From NCBI GenBank assembly GCA_905147135.1, contig LR990054.1, positions 13,677,001-13,741,000 on the forward strand: a stretch of DNA of 64,000 nt, written 5' to 3'. Source of the DNA: Blastobasis lacticolella (lineage: Eukaryota > Arthropoda > Insecta > Lepidoptera > Blastobasidae). Made by a program: the position numbers and the translations under genes. Shown piece after piece: positions 1 to 12,257 of this stretch. The notes under the pieces are model-generated. The model saw only the letters and a list, made by a program, of their open reading frames with translations, did no database searches and had not been told where the DNA came from. The first letter of the stretch is position 1, and every line of letters begins with the position of its first letter.

Positions 1-737
1 ATTCAATTTTCCTGGATAAAAATCCACAAGTCGTTGTACTTATCCTAAGGAATTTATTATTATCGAAAGAAAATATGTCCTGCTTACTATTTGTTATAAT
101 ATGTGTATTAAATAAAGAATTCGATAAAGATTTTCGTGGCAGAAAGTTATACCAAGTGCATTTGAGGGTTCTTACTGATGAACCCATAAGTATTTTGTTC
201 TATAGTAGGGTTTTATATACATCAAGTGGCATTTCGTTTTGTAACTGCCATAATATTAAGTTCATAGTTGATAATCGGTATTCCTTGTAGTTGCGGTCAA
301 TATTGAGGTCTATTCCGAGAGTGTTAAACCTGTTTAAGTTTAACCTTAAAGGTAATCGAAATTTAACTTCTTTATAGTTGACATAATAAGGAGCGGCCGT
401 AATAATAATAAACTTATTTATCCTTTCAGATAAGAACTCGTTTTTTTTATTTTGTGCTCGCAGTATCACAATTTAAAATTGAATTTGGATTCGGAAGAAA
501 CGAAGCTGCTATTTAAATCGCAATTTCTCTAGAGGGATACAGATAAAATGGTAAAGCCAGGATAAACAGCAGTTGGGAGTAAATGGGTGCAAAAAGAGAA
601 TTCGCGAGATTAGCGCGATTTCTACGCCTCGTTGGTTCCGAGTAGGGACCGACGGCGATTAGGCCATTTTCGTTTTTTTTTTATGTAATCATATTAGTCA
701 TATTTTTAAGATGACTTGCAATAATTGTTACAGTCAC
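1..737. other. No recognised feature
   Basis: AT-rich sequence with only short open frames of no recognisable similarity. A slightly GC-richer patch around 590-660 shows no coding signal that I can defend. Confidence 0.6.
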
Positions 738-930
738 CTAATCATCATCATCATCGTCATCTTAGCGTTAACGTCCCGGTTGTGCTCCTTCGCATGAGGG
801 CCCAGGGTTCGCCTTGTCCATGATCTAGGATTTTGCAGATCAGATTATTGCAGTGGAGCGACTGCCATCTGACGTGACGCTGCTACCAGATGAACTTGCC
901 CAGATTGGATCAGTTTCAGAAATCAATTAG
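738..930 (-). repeat. SINE-B, 5'-truncated copy
   Basis: Minus-strand body of a SINE family that recurs in this window (compare 7327-7620 and 57355-57695). Shared blocks are the 'cccggttgtgctc' tail box, the 'gagggccc' box, the 'gatcaggatttggc'-like stretch and the 'ccagattggatca' box. It starts in an ATC microsatellite, and the tRNA-like head is missing. It abuts a SINE-A copy in the same orientation. Confidence 0.75.
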
Positions 931-950
931 GTAAAAAAAAAAAATCGCAG

Positions 951-1160
951 ACAAATTCACAAAGCGCCATCTAGCCCCAAACTAAGCAAAGCTTGTACTA
1001 TGGGTGCTAGATAACTGATATAATACTTTAATAAATACTTATTATTCATAGAACACCCAGACCCGTAACAGAAATTAAAATTCATCATTTCAATTTCTGC
1101 CCGGCCGGGAATCGAACCCGGGACCTCTTGCGTTGACCATTGAACCACTCAGGTACGTTC
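951..1160 (-). repeat. SINE-A, tRNA-Gly-like SINE
   Basis: On the minus strand a tRNA-derived head carries a Pol III B box ('gggttcgattccc') and the block 'ggtcccgggttcg'. An AT-rich body follows and ends in the family tail 'ctagatggcgctttgtgaa'. The anticodon-arm region present in the best copy (14968-15226) is partly deleted here. It belongs to the same family as 7996-8246, 14968-15226 and 21765-22165. Confidence 0.85.
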
Positions 1161-1504
1161 TTAAAATGTTGTAACGTATGAGTTTACGTGGGATACGGGC
1201 ATATGTGTGTATGTATGAGTGTACTAAAAGTACCCCGGCCATGAATGAATTAAAATATTAATATTTGGATAAGATTTCAAATTTTGATGTCATCATAAAG
1301 TTTGATAATAAAGTTTACATTAGGTAGATTATAAGTAATAGAGGGGGTGTTCTCAAAACCCACTTTGTATTGTCTTTGCGTGTCGTGCAAAGCACCATAG
1401 ATTTATTATTCAAGTTTATGATTATTGGTCCGTATCATAAACTGATACCTGCACTGATATTTTAACCACTTGATGAAAAGTGGTAGCCATCATACATAAC
1501 ATTG
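1161..1504. other. No recognised feature
   Basis: AT-rich spacer. I see no gene or repeat that I can name. Confidence 0.6.
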
Positions 1505-1665
1505 CGGATCATCATCGTCATATCAGCCGAAAGACGCCCACTGCTGGGCATAGGCCTCCCCCAGAGATCTCAACAAAGGCCGGTCTTATGCCTTCCGCAT
1601 TCAGTTGGTACCTGCGTTTTTTACCAGATCGTCGGTCCACCTAGTTGGAGACCTACCTACGCTAC
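1505..1665 (+). repeat. RTE-type LINE fragment (3' region)
   Basis: Begins with an ATC-rich stretch, then the block around 'cactgctgggcataggcc', then 'gatctcaacaaaggccgg' and 'ccagatcgtcggtccacc'. I recall this as a common degenerate 3' segment of RTE-like LINEs in moths and butterflies. A second copy lies at 23533-23660. Both are short and non-coding. Confidence 0.6.
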
Positions 1666-2087
1666 GTCAACGTCCAAACACGGATCAACGTCCAAATATT
1701 TCTCATATAAATTGCTGCTGTTGCTGAAACTTCTATTTTGTCAGGATCTGTCACGCAGTCACTAACTTTTGATTTGAACCGACAGCACGAGGACAAGCTT
1801 TTACTGTCTTGTAACCCGCAATGGATTTAATTAGAATGAACGCCCGCAAAGCGGTGACAACCTGTCATATAAATTGTTGCCCTAAAATCCTTTGAAATGC
1901 CATGAAAAACATCCCAAAGTGTTGTTTTTAATCCAGTTATTTTATACTCTTGTATATTAAATGATACAAACATTCAGGCAGCGTAAGCGGTATAGGTAAA
2001 AAACTTAAAGCCTCTCTTGCGTATGTGAGTGAAGTGTCATTCCACATATTCAAAAGTACGAAAGTTCAAAATTTAAATTTAAATATT

Positions 2088-2138
2088 CGCGTGTGAGTGA
2101 CGTGCTGGATAGACATCCGGACACGTCACTCACACGCG
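2088..2138. repeat. Perfect 17-bp inverted repeat (hairpin)
   Basis: Arms 2088-2104 (cgcgtgtgagtgacgtg) and 2122-2138 are exact reverse complements separated by 17 bases. GC-rich arms in an AT-rich setting would form a stable stem. No terminator or gene is nearby, so the role is unknown. Confidence 0.9.
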
Positions 2139-2285
2139 GAAGATGGGCATTTCTTATATTTTACCTATATTAGTCTTAGTTGTGGTAGTCATTTTCATTA
2201 TGAAATGAAATGACAGCTATGTTCTTTAACCTACTTACCTACCGCAAGCGACAAGTTAATAATCCCAAAATAGTCACAAAAATCT

Positions 2286-2560
2286 GTTTCATCATCATCA
2301 TCATCACAGCCCGTAACAGTCCACTGCAGGACTTAGGGCCTCTCCCACGAAAGGGGAGGTTATTGCCATAATCTCCACGCTTGGCAGGTGGGTTGGAGAT
2401 CGCAGTGTTTAAATATAACAATGGAAAATGCTGCTGCCCATGTTCCAGACTACGGAGACTCTTGATCTTTTGCCTTGCAAACATTAGTCGCCTTGTACGA
2501 CACCCATGAGTGTAAGGGGTTGGTGCTATTCTACTCTGCCGGACACCACACGGCCAAAAT
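2286..2560 (+). repeat. Repeat C, RTE-associated 3' repeat
   Basis: Starts in a TCA-rich run, followed by 'cagcccgtaacagtcca', 'ggcctctcccacg', 'ggcaggtgggttggag', and ends with 'gtcgccttgtacgacac' and 'ggggttggtgc'. The same series of blocks recurs at 18185-18445 and, in decayed form, at 36390-36535, 45855-46015 and 46430-46620. I recall the family as the tail repeat of lepidopteran RTE-type elements. Non-coding. Confidence 0.75.
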
Positions 2561-3350
2561 CTGTTTGCTGTAGGATAACTCATATTTATAGGATCGTATA
2601 ATCGAAAAGATTCTTTGCAGACTCTCAATGTTCATGAAATACCTGCCTATGCTATTATAATAAATGTTTTTTTATTTGATATTGAGTTCACTAACGCGCA
2701 AAAAAAAATACTCGTAGATGGCGTTGCTGGTCTGCAAGTCACGGAATCGTAACGCAATTACTTCCAGAATAACCAGCGTACCTCTTGCTCATAATACTCG
2801 TATATTTGGCAGTAAATTTAACTTTTTATTAGACAAACAACACAGCGAGAAATTGTGTGAGAGACTTGGCACCTGCGAGTTGACAAGGGTTGATAGCTAT
2901 GGAGTTTTGTTAGAGACAAGGGAGCTACTAAGCCCGCAGTTCGTACAGAGGCGCCCATGCAATAGAGGCGTTGACACGTTCGTAATTTGGATTTTATTTA
3001 TACCTGCTATTTTAGTATCATGTACAGTTCAAAATAAACTTTCAGAAAAAATAGCTTTTACAGCTGAAGTCACGTTGAGGGTATTTAGTACATTACGTTG
3101 GTGGAAGTAGAACCTTAGGCACCAATAGTGCCCTACTGATACTATAAAAAACTAAAATTTATTTCATGATACTCATAGTCGTGATAAACATTTCTCGCTT
3201 CTTCCACTTTCTACAACCTTTTTCTCGTGACCTGACCTTTGTTTATAATATCTTCTATACTGTAAACTGTAAATTAAAATATATATTGTACCTAACCATT
3301 GATTTATATTTGGAATGTATTGAATGAAACCTAAGTGTATGAGTGGGTAT
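2561..3350. other. Spacer with an unassigned 130-codon ORF
   Basis: An ATG-initiated open frame at 2718-3110 (+) is the longest here. Its translation has no motif I recognise, a hydrophobic stretch near residues 88-105, and no splice or promoter context. It is more likely chance than a gene. Confidence 0.4.
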
Positions 3351-3354
3351 TATG

Positions 3355-3425
3355 GGCAACAGTTGCCACGTTTCATCAGGTGGGCTGACTGCTTGATCAT
3401 CAATCACTGAGTAACATACTATAAA
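3355..3425 (+). repeat. LINE 3' tail fragment
   Basis: Contains 'catcaggtgggctgac' followed by 'cactgagtaacatactata' and an A-run. This resembles the 3' terminal segment of a Jockey-like LINE. A related tail is on the minus strand at 59405-59580. Confidence 0.5.
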
Positions 3426-4799
3426 AAAATCATCATAGAATATAGTGGTTCAAATATCAAAACAGTATATCACATATATCATATAATAAAACCTAGACCG
3501 TCACAGCACTATGTACCCATATGCCAGAGATATACACAGAATCATACGTCCACATTTCGCCTATTTATCAACCATTTGAACGTGATAGGGGAACAGTTAT
3601 TCATCGGAGCCGCCCAAGAGGCCTGCAGCATAGCTACTATACCTATTTTGACATCGGGGCAAATGTAAAATAACTCAGCATAAGTAATATTGTTAATTTT
3701 ACTAACATGTTACGGAATATTATAATCTAGGAATAAATGATTAGAATTGAATATAATGACATCAATGTTCAAAATCTACTTCAATACAATATTTTAACTT
3801 AATCTGTTGTTTACTTTAATGTACTGTTTAATTTAATATATACTAAATTACTCAATGAATTACTATGATATAGAACTAAAAACCACTGAGTAACATAGTA
3901 TAAAAACCAACTTTGAAATAAAAATAACCGCATAGAAATCGTTCCATTCATTCCGGATCTCCTCTTTTCGAGTCGAGTTTTCATTTATAGAGACGGACCA
4001 ATAAAAACTTGCCAAGCCAAAAAAGAGTGGAACAGTAAAGTTATTACCGAGGAAAAGCAGAAATGTGGCCATAACTTGGTCTAATTTTAGATCTCAGTAC
4101 TTTAGGCCGACTTTTTGGACAAGAACTTAGCCTTATTTATCGTAAGTATAATATAAGTAAGATAAGTATATCATATATATTTTTCTGAGTTCAAAGAAAG
4201 GACAAATAATAATTGAGACGATGTGGTAATTATCCCCAAAATATGTGGGTATGATATTCTTAACCACAGAAATCTAAATAAAATAACTTATTTGCGTTAC
4301 AAATCTCTGCGTTTTTAACTGTTTTATTTATAAGGGTCTTATTTGTTTATAATTTGTCTTGTTCTGGTCAGTAGCCCGGGCTTTCTTCCTCACATTTTTT
4401 CCATGGTTCAGTGGGAATTATCCTTTTTGGAAGATGCACAATGTTTGGGTCTAATATTCAATAGTGGTTCACGACTTTTCTTTTTCTAAGTTTATTATAA
4501 TTTAGCAGGACGAGGTCTGGATGATATAGTAAGCGAAGCCGGTTTTAACCAACCCGTGCTGCAATACCTTAACACCGCTGGGATAAATATTAATCCGATG
4601 TAGGTATGCCGGCAGGAATGGCCTGAAGAGAGTCATATTGGCCTGGGCAAATGAGAATATAGCAGAACCAACCTCTAGTAAAGTATTCCTCATGCTAAAC
4701 CCTGACTCTTGTAGATTGTAATGTATGGTCTTCAGCTAAAAATCCCGAGATAGACGCACAACGCATGGTTGGCTAGATCCTGACGTGTATTCATGGAAT
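3426..4799. other. No recognised feature
   Basis: AT-rich sequence with scattered short ORFs. A second small 'actgagtaacatagtataaa' patch near 3884 is another tail relic. No gene seen. Confidence 0.5.
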
Positions 4800-4830
4800 T
4801 ATTTTGAGTGCCAAACATTGCTATTGTTAC

Positions 4831-4925
4831 CGTAGGCAAACAGGCAAGCGGGCTCGATGGAAAATGGTCACCACTGTCTGTAGACATTAGCAACACCAGG
4901 GGCATTGACAAAGCCATGCGCATCA
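4831..4925 (-). repeat. LINE 3' tail (repeat E), minus strand
   Basis: Reads on the minus strand as a tail containing 'gttgctaatgtctacag', 'gtggtgaccattttcc' and 'cttgcctgtttgcc'. Copies in plus orientation are at 31885-32010, 33930-34050 and, partial, 49255-49335. At 33930 it follows a Jockey-type reverse transcriptase C-terminus, which suggests it is that element's 3' UTR. Confidence 0.65.
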
Positions 4926-7150
4926 TGAAAAGTAGGCACGAGCTCCTGCGATTTTCATCGTAAGATGATAAGCTCCCGTCAATCATATAAGGTCTTTCCA
5001 CGGTAGGTCAGTGTTCAAGAGAAAGAGGGGCGATTATTGGAAATCAACGGGCTGGTATAAATGTCACGGTGTCACTTGGTTAAATTAGCGCACCAGGAAA
5101 GCTCTTGGCTGTGTTATCTGGGAATTCTCACTCCCACAAATGAGGAGGCGACAGCAATACGATAAATAAGCGAGGTTGTGTACACCTCCATTAATATGGC
5201 CTTAGAATAGAGCATCGTCACCGTAGGTATATCTGGATACCCCAGTTAATATTCTAAGCTCCCAGCACCTTCTATTATCCTGAATTATGAGTTGCCCTGT
5301 TTTACATTTAGACTCACTTCAGTTCAATAGCCCCTACGAGCCGAAGTCACGGGCAACATCTAGAAAAGAAGAAGAATAAAAGTTATAAGCAAGTTAGCTG
5401 CCTAGGCAATGTAGATGGTAAGTATAAAAACGAAACCTCTATTAGATTGAATAAAATAAAAATCTGTTTTATTTTCTATAAATTAATTCACGACATACGT
5501 CTGCCTGCCCTCACGTATCTGCCCGTCCGGGTCGGCGGTTTTGGCGATGGTCTCGTGCCGCGTACCCTTCCCCGCACCCCGCGCTCGGCGTCCAGTGTCG
5601 AAATGTCAGTTCACAGGGGCACAGAGGGCACAGAGGACTACACTCTGTGGTACAGACGAAGTCGATAGCTTGTTTTAAAATATCTGCACCGCCATCTAGT
5701 GCGAGGGTTTGTGTTTAATTTAAATTCTAAGAGAATTTCGTTTAGGGTAAAGTTAAGGTAGGCAATGTAGCAATTTTCTTTATTTTGTAATTCATTTTAA
5801 ATTCTAAGACAATACAACCTTAGGAACATAGGTTCAATTAGATTGCTAACTTCTTCGCCCTTTTAAATATACGATATTACCGCCCCTGTTTCAGGCCGTT
5901 CCGAGTAAAAATTTGCAGTTTTCAGAGTGTTTCCTTTACTTCTATCCTAAAGCCTACTTACTTACCAAATTACAAAATTCAACTCTCACGGTAAGTGCCT
6001 CATAAATAGCCCTAATCATATGATACTATCGCCCCTGCTTTAAGCCGTTGGCTTCAAAAAAGGTGCAATTTTCTGAATTTTTTCTTTCAGTCTGTCAGTC
6101 AGTAGTAAAATGAACGAATTTCAAACGGGAATAAGTATCTCAGTAGCTTCAAATATCTTTCTCCAAATATTAACACGTTATTTGAATACTCATGAAGTGG
6201 AACGATACAAAGTAATGATAGGCGGGAAAACACATCGAAACTAACTACTAACTAAAATCATAATATGAAATTAACAGTCCTTTTAATATTGGCATGATTC
6301 GTAATAACGAACCACGGGCTGAGCCCCCGAAAGAAAGAAAACAAGAAAACGGTCGACTCTAACTAGACTCCAACCGTGGATTAGATTAGGCCATTTGCGA
6401 CCCAAAGCCAAATTGGTAAGACAAATAAAGTAATAAAACGTATTCCTTAGTACGGTAGTTACCTAGTACTTTACCAAACTTGGACTAATAACATTTGACC
6501 CACATGTCGGTTCAAACACGCGAAATGTAAAGAAAATTCAAAGCCACATCTATTCCCATAAAATAATTGTATATTTTGAACTGTATACGTAAACTTTTGT
6601 GGCCTTGATGGATGGTATTATTCTACAGGTGCGATTGCAGTGAAATTTTCGAAAAGAAAAATGAAATAGCTAGCCATCAGATTTTATGGCGGCACTGATA
6701 TTTCCTACAGCGTTCGTATATTTAGGCCATTAACATTTATGTTACGGGAACGGACGGTGATTATCTGCGGCGATTGTTGACGTCACAGCGGGCATTCGGA
6801 CGCACTGACTTTGTATTTGCCCGTTCATTCGAATGTCTTTCTCGTTATGAATTTATCAAGTGCAACATTTTACTTACAGTGCTTCTGTGTTTTTACAAAA
6901 TATGTACACAAAGTCCGCTCGTAATTTAATTTTACTATTATTTTTTTAAAGAAAGTGGAAATGTTGATTTAACAGTCTCAATTTCCATGCGTGCGCCCAA
7001 GGAGTACCTATGCAGGCAATTATTGTATTGTATTGTATGAAAATTTCTATATTTAAATCTTGACTGTATCAAAAATATTGTACACTGTATTAACTCTTAT
7101 CATTTCCTTACCTATTCGGACATCTATGACCACCATAGCTAGCAGTCGAA
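4926..7150. other. Spacer with diverged tandem pair
   Basis: Two diverged segments about 149 bp apart (near 5866-5945 and 6015-6095) share 'atcgcccctg', 'gccgtt' and a following 'tgcaattttc'-like stretch, which points to an old tandem duplication. A GC-richer patch at 5510-5620 is unassigned. A consensus CRE/ATF octamer (tgacgtca) lies near 6779. A short TTGTA repeat is at 7019-7037. No gene seen. Confidence 0.4.
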
Positions 7151-7154
7151 CTAT

Positions 7155-7325
7155 TTAAAATGGCTATTATTTAATCGGCCGAAACGAATTTTAATGCGGT
7201 TTTCACCATCAGTTAGAGAATTTCTTATGCAAGATTTATATGTACCTATAATATATGCATATTACAAAAGACAAATCCCAAAAAAAACCCGTGCGAAGCC
7301 GGGACGGGGCATTACATTATATAAG
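7155..7325 (-). repeat. Element D fragment
   Basis: Carries 'ttttaatgcggttttcacca' and ends near 'cccgtgcgaagccggg', the hallmark blocks of a short interspersed element seen also at 14560, 17335, 18118, 41970, 54150 and 61715. Coding capacity is absent. I suspect a non-autonomous Helitron-like or other DNA element but cannot settle the class by eye. Confidence 0.6.
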
Positions 7326-7326
7326 T

Positions 7327-7620
7327 ACATCGGAGAATCGGTGGTCAAGTGGTTGAGGGCCCGGCTCGAAATTGAGAGGTAACGGGTTCGAATCCCGCTG
7401 CCGCCATGTTATAATACTAACCGATGCTGTGTGAACTGAATGTGTAACGCAACCATGATCCAATCTGATCAGTTTCCCCTGGTAGTAAGGTCACGGAGCT
7501 CAGATCGCTCCACTGTAATTACATAAAACGCCAAATCCCGGATCATGGTCAACGCGGACCCCGAGCCCTCGTGCGAAAGAGCACAACCGGGACATTGACG
7601 CCAAGATCATATTTATTTTA
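7327..7620 (+). repeat. SINE-B, near full-length copy
   Basis: Begins with a tRNA-like head: an A-box-like 'ggtggtcaagtggttgag' and a B box 'gggttcgaatccc'. It continues through 'accgatgctgtgtgaa', 'ctgaatgtgtaac', 'ttcccctggtagtaa' and 'cggatcatggtcaa', and ends at 'acaaccgggacattgacg' with a T-rich tail. This is the best plus-strand copy of the family. It sits directly against the element D fragment, so it may have inserted into it. Confidence 0.85.
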
Positions 7621-7990
7621 TTTTTTTACCACAGAAAAGGCAAAAATTCTGCAACAGAAGATTTGGCGAGTTAATTAACGAAAAATCAAAAAGATATACT
7701 CAAGGAAAAAAGATCAAAGTTCACTTTGCGTATACTAAAATTAGACCAGTAGCACACCGAATTTTGTAATTTTAATAAAAATTTCCACGAACAACAACTC
7801 CTAACAGGTTAACTAATTACTCTTTGCTAGGAACCTTTTTAAGGTTTTTTTTAGCTACATTTCTGTTCCTGTTTCTCCTGATGCTAATAAAACATATTTT
7901 TGGCACAATTCTTTGAAACACTAATGTAGCACTAAACAACTTTAAATTTAAAAAATAAGTTAAAACAATGTTTAAATACAGTATTTTACC
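7621..7990. other. No recognised feature
   Basis: AT-rich spacer. I see nothing to annotate. Confidence 0.6.
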
Positions 7991-7995
7991 CCTGC

Positions 7996-8246
7996 CTGAC
8001 AACCTGAGTGGTTCAGATGGTTGTAATGGTTCAGTATGCCACGCAGAGGTCCCGGGTTCGATTCCCGGCCGGACAGAAATTAAAACGATGAATTTTAATT
8101 TTAGATACGGGTCTGGGTGTTGTATGTATAATAAGTATGTATTTAAAAATATATATAAGTAGTTTATCAGTTTTCTGGCACCCATAACACAAGCTTTGCT
8201 TACTTTGGGGCTAGATGGCGCTGTGTGAATTGTCCAAGCATTTATA
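7996..8246 (+). repeat. SINE-A copy
   Basis: The tRNA-Gly-like head has 'cctgagtggttcag', 'tatgccacgcagaggt' and B box 'gggttcgattccc'. The body contains 'acgggtctgggtgttgta', 'cacccataacacaagcttt' and the terminal 'gctagatggcgctgtgtgaa'. Some mutation and a small duplication in the head mark it as older than the 14968 copy. Confidence 0.85.
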
Positions 8247-8249
8247 AAA

Positions 8250-11200
8250 TAAAGACATGCAATTAGCACCACGTGCGCTTTCTCGGACTATTTTGATTGT
8301 CAATTTAAATAGACTGATTTAATCCATGTAAAGCGTCCGTAGAAGAGTTCAAATTTCAGTAAAAGATATTTCCGTATCTTTATCTTTGTTACAAAGTCAA
8401 TTACCTACAATGGCTATATCTACTGCTGTGGTTTATAAAGGATCTTGGCGGCAAATTTATACTAAGAGGACTCATATTTGCCAGTAAGTAATAACATTAA
8501 GCCCGCGATAGTGCTCCGTTTTAATGCAACAATGGACCCATCCGATTGTGAACTCTGATACAAAGGATCAGGGTGCAATGTTGCGAGAGAGAAAAAATAC
8601 TCAACTTCCATCACAATAGCTATATTTTAAGACTATTTGACGAGCTTTTAGAGATAAATGCCCTGAAACGGTTCCTTTGTCCTATTATTCATTGTTTCTG
8701 CGAATAATACTGACTATTATTATGACTGTTATTTTTGTTTCGAATAATGGTGATACTTTTTGAGCTATAAAACGTTTGTGCAAGTTCCATTGTGCTTGGT
8801 GCAAAGATGTTTAACACGAGCACCGAGGGGGGCGTTCAATGGATATTAAATATGCTGTTATAAGGTTTATAGTGAGTGCGAATTCCACTCGTAAACTACA
8901 TTCTGAACTGTTTCCAATTTTTTTATTTAGATAATACAACAATATAATACATAAGTTATTACAGGTAGGCAATAATATAATGAAAAGAAGTAAGCGAACA
9001 GAGGTGAATTGCAATATACTTACATTGTTTAAATATTTCATTCATACCACTCATAAAAATCAAAAAGTACTATATTTAAGGTGATTTGAATAAATTCTAC
9101 ATTCACAAATTTACCTTCTGCCACTGTATTCCCCCGATATACGTCTCGTCGTGCTATAATAAACGTAAATAAGCGAAGGGAAAATGGCTCTTGCTAGGAG
9201 TAGGAATGAAATGGAAAGGCAGTTTAGCAGACCCCTAATATCGTGTTGAGTGCATTACGACATTCAAGTTAATGAGGGAAATTCCTTTGCACAGGCGTTC
9301 ATGCTATGGGTTGTATGGTACCTATGTCATCGGAAAATATACATATAATTTCATAACGATAGTGAAAACACGTCAAGACCGGGCTAAGTGGAGATTTAAG
9401 AGTGGGAAAGTGAACCCTGGTAGAAGTCGGGGTTGACCGCTAGGATGCCTGATGATGAGTAAAAACAAATTCTAATTCAATGAATAAATGAAGAAACCTC
9501 TACGAAGGATCTAACTTTCAAAACAACTTTATGAAAAGCATACGGGCGAAATTGTATATGACGTCACAACTTCATATGTGTGGGAAGTCCTTGCCTAACT
9601 AACAACTTTAGAGTTAATTTGGTTTAGTTTATTGTGGTAAGTAAACGTTTATTAAAAAAAGGCAACATATAAAAAAATTAAGTAGATAAATAAACTTAAT
9701 TATTTAGTTAGACAATAAACCTACAACCCTAATCTTAAAAAACTTTAAAGTGTTATTAGTTTATCCCCGTCATTTCAGTTGAGCTACTTTTAATTGAATT
9801 TTTTAATACTGCAGTTGATGTTTGAATGTTTTCTCTTTTTTAGCAGTCTCGGCCAAAATGGATTGCCAAGTTTCCAATCTTCCGCGACTCGAGATAGGTT
9901 AAACTTGAATCCGAAAACTTAAATTGAAAGTCAGTTCAGATCCAGACGACGACAGATGAAATGTCCATGAAATCCGTATTATATATCCGTATCCGTATAT
10001 TATTAAAGACATCTATTTTATTTAAATATTAACAAGATACATTTATGAAACCGAACTGAAGTTTTTTGTGTTAAATCAAACTGTAAAATATGGAACAAAA
10101 TACATCGTTTTACCGCCTTGAAGTACCTACGTAGAAGAAAGTACATTTATTTATGTCCTATAAATGAATGAACTTGATTAACCAAAAATTATTGTAGAAG
10201 AGAAGCTCGTGAACTGGATGGAGTGCTAAACATATTAAAACGATAGGTACAATTATTTCTGTCGTACGTGGAATTTTTCGCCTCACAGCACATGCTGAAT
10301 GGGACCATTTATGTTGGCCGCCGCGGCACCGACGGTAGCATGGCTTATTGTTTTAAATGTTTTAATCAGTCATGTTTCCTTTGTCAATTCTATAACTGTT
10401 ATTGTGTCGTGGTGTGCCATGTGTAATAAATGTCTTTTCTTTCATTCTTTCAAAATAACAAAATACCCCTTACTAACAAAACAAAAAATTATCTACTTTA
10501 AAATAATAATAAATAACTTCGAAATAAACTTAGGTATTGCCTTAATTAAACAACGTCTCAGCAGAAGGAAGAAGGCCGAAAATCTTCGCGATATAAGCTT
10601 AAGTTAGTGGCAGTAGACTGAGGATATATACGGCAAAATTTATCACATCGTTCGCCGTAATTGGACGAAACATGAGCGAGTGGCAACCGACGATATCATG
10701 CCTCCTATAGGTTACGCACTTACTATAGGTTAATATAGGACGATTTACTACCCGATATCTTATCCGATGACAGTCTTAAACATTGGTTTCCCTTCTTATT
10801 ACCGTAGAGTTCGAGAAATTGCTTCGTAATGGTTATTTTCTACCTCATTTACGGTTATTGAAGGAGACCTCAACATAAAGTGCAAGTTTAGGTGGTAGGT
10901 ATCTAAATGCAAATATCTTTGTTCAATGATATTCGGAAGTCAATTTAAGTTTGTGGTTAATTAATTTAAATTATCAGGAGTAATTAGTTACCGAAGTTTG
11001 AGCCCATAAAACTCCACAACTCCATCAACTATTACAATAAAGCTTTGTCATAGACAATTCAAATCTTTACTTGATTCAATTAATTTTAAAATGACATGTT
11101 TTTGTTATGTATTAAATTCATTGATTGGTTCCTTATGATCGACACTCTTCACTTGATTCCTAAAATCGATTTTCATAATGAATGATTCAATATCATTGGA

Positions 11201-11280
11201 TATTGCAAATCACAAAACACAAATGTCTTAAGCAGATTATTCCCCAGACCAAACCGGTACTTCGAAAGCCATAATATTGA
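8250..11280. other. No gene recognised
   Basis: AT-rich sequence. Near 10385-10460 there is a tail-like block ('gtcgtggtgtgcc' then 'gtaataaatgtctttt') that recurs at 48735-48785 and is probably a LINE 3' end. A second tgacgtca octamer lies near 9559. No coding exon can be supported. Confidence 0.5.
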
Positions 11281-11294
11281 CATGGATCATTTCA

Positions 11295-11345
11295 TCCATT
11301 GAATCATGGTCAAGGCGGACCCCGGGAGTTCGTACCGGGAGCTCA
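11295..11345 (+). repeat. SINE-B fragment
   Basis: Short piece matching the 3' part of SINE-B: 'gaatcatggtcaaggcgg', 'accccggga' and a degenerate tail. The rest of the element is missing. Confidence 0.5.
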
Positions 11346-11990
11346 AAGATGATTATTATTACATTCAGAATATCATTATCATCTCCTTGTTACTTAACTA
11401 GCTTGTTGAAAGGTCAAGCATGTTCGTGTACCCACTGCATTAATAGCAACATGCAACTCCATAAAGCAACCACATACAAGTGGGTCGTAGCTCTAATTCG
11501 TAGTCAGTGCGGCCACGAAACCCATTTATTACCGTCTAATTGGTCCGGAGACCCGAATTAGTAGCGCTTTGTTATTCAGTCGCTGTATAGAGCTGGTGTG
11601 TGGACCAGTACCTCGTACAAAGGCCGTGTCTAATGTCTGATGAGAGGGCAGCTTGTACGAAGCTCAAACGGGCCAGAGCTTAGTAATAATTAGGGACGAC
11701 CACTTCTTGGAAGCGAGTGTCTGGGTTAACCGTGATAATAGTTCGCAAATTGCTTTGATTTTCCGTTATTGGTTCGGCGGTATTTGTGGTTGCGGCATTT
11801 GATATTGTATATCAAAGCAGTGCAGGATTAATAATGGTAATTCGCAATTTAAACTATAGATAAACACTTAAGGTGTTATAATATTGATTTCGTCTGTCTA
11901 CCTCACTTACCTATATTAATGACGTATCAATCAGTACGAGTCGGATGGTAGTCACTGCAGCCGGTATTACCCACTGCATTTTGCATTTCT
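11346..11990. other. Repeat-poor, GC-richer spacer
   Basis: Bases 11480-11810 are less AT-rich than the surroundings and show no repeat that I recognise. No ORF is convincing. It could be conserved non-coding DNA, but nothing in the sequence alone proves that. Confidence 0.3.
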
Positions 11991-11996
11991 CTATCT

Positions 11997-12257
11997 GCAG
12001 AGGGCTTTTGACAGCGCAACGGGAAGCAATCTATGGTGGGCTCTTAGAATGCACATCTATGCCCAATGCATCAACATGTACATCAACACTGGGGCCATAA
12101 AAAGCATGGTAGGCCATACTAATCCCTTCCTGGTTATCGTGGGTGTTTATCTGGATCCTTTCTTGGTACTGGATGTCCTCTCAACTGAAATTCCGGACAC
12201 GCCTCCATGGCTCACAAACAAATACAAGGAGTTTTCCCTGGGTTGTACTCTTGAGTA
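11997..12257 (+). pseudogene. RTE reverse transcriptase relic
   Basis: A conceptual translation runs through a degraded motif-A region (RAFDSATGSNLWWALR, where RTE enzymes have a KAFDRVPR...WWALR-type sequence). It continues through a QCINMYINTGA stretch to DPFLVLDVLSTEIPDTPPW, which corresponds to the SPFLF...LDVLS block just after the GVHQGSALS motif. The polymerase motif itself is lost (GVYLDPF), the YADD box is absent and both ends are truncated. This is a dead 5'- and 3'-truncated copy, recognised from family knowledge of RTE LINEs. Confidence 0.7.

Noticed and set aside
1081..1148. tRNA gene on the minus strand
   Set aside because: A good B box, but no complete cloverleaf and a conserved SINE body follows; same sequence recurs in other SINE-A copies.
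2718..3110. 130-codon ATG frame
   Set aside because: No recognisable motif, no promoter or splice context, composition like the surrounding DNA.
7327..7400. tRNA gene on the plus strand
   Set aside because: Head of a SINE-B copy; acceptor ends do not pair and the SINE body follows directly.
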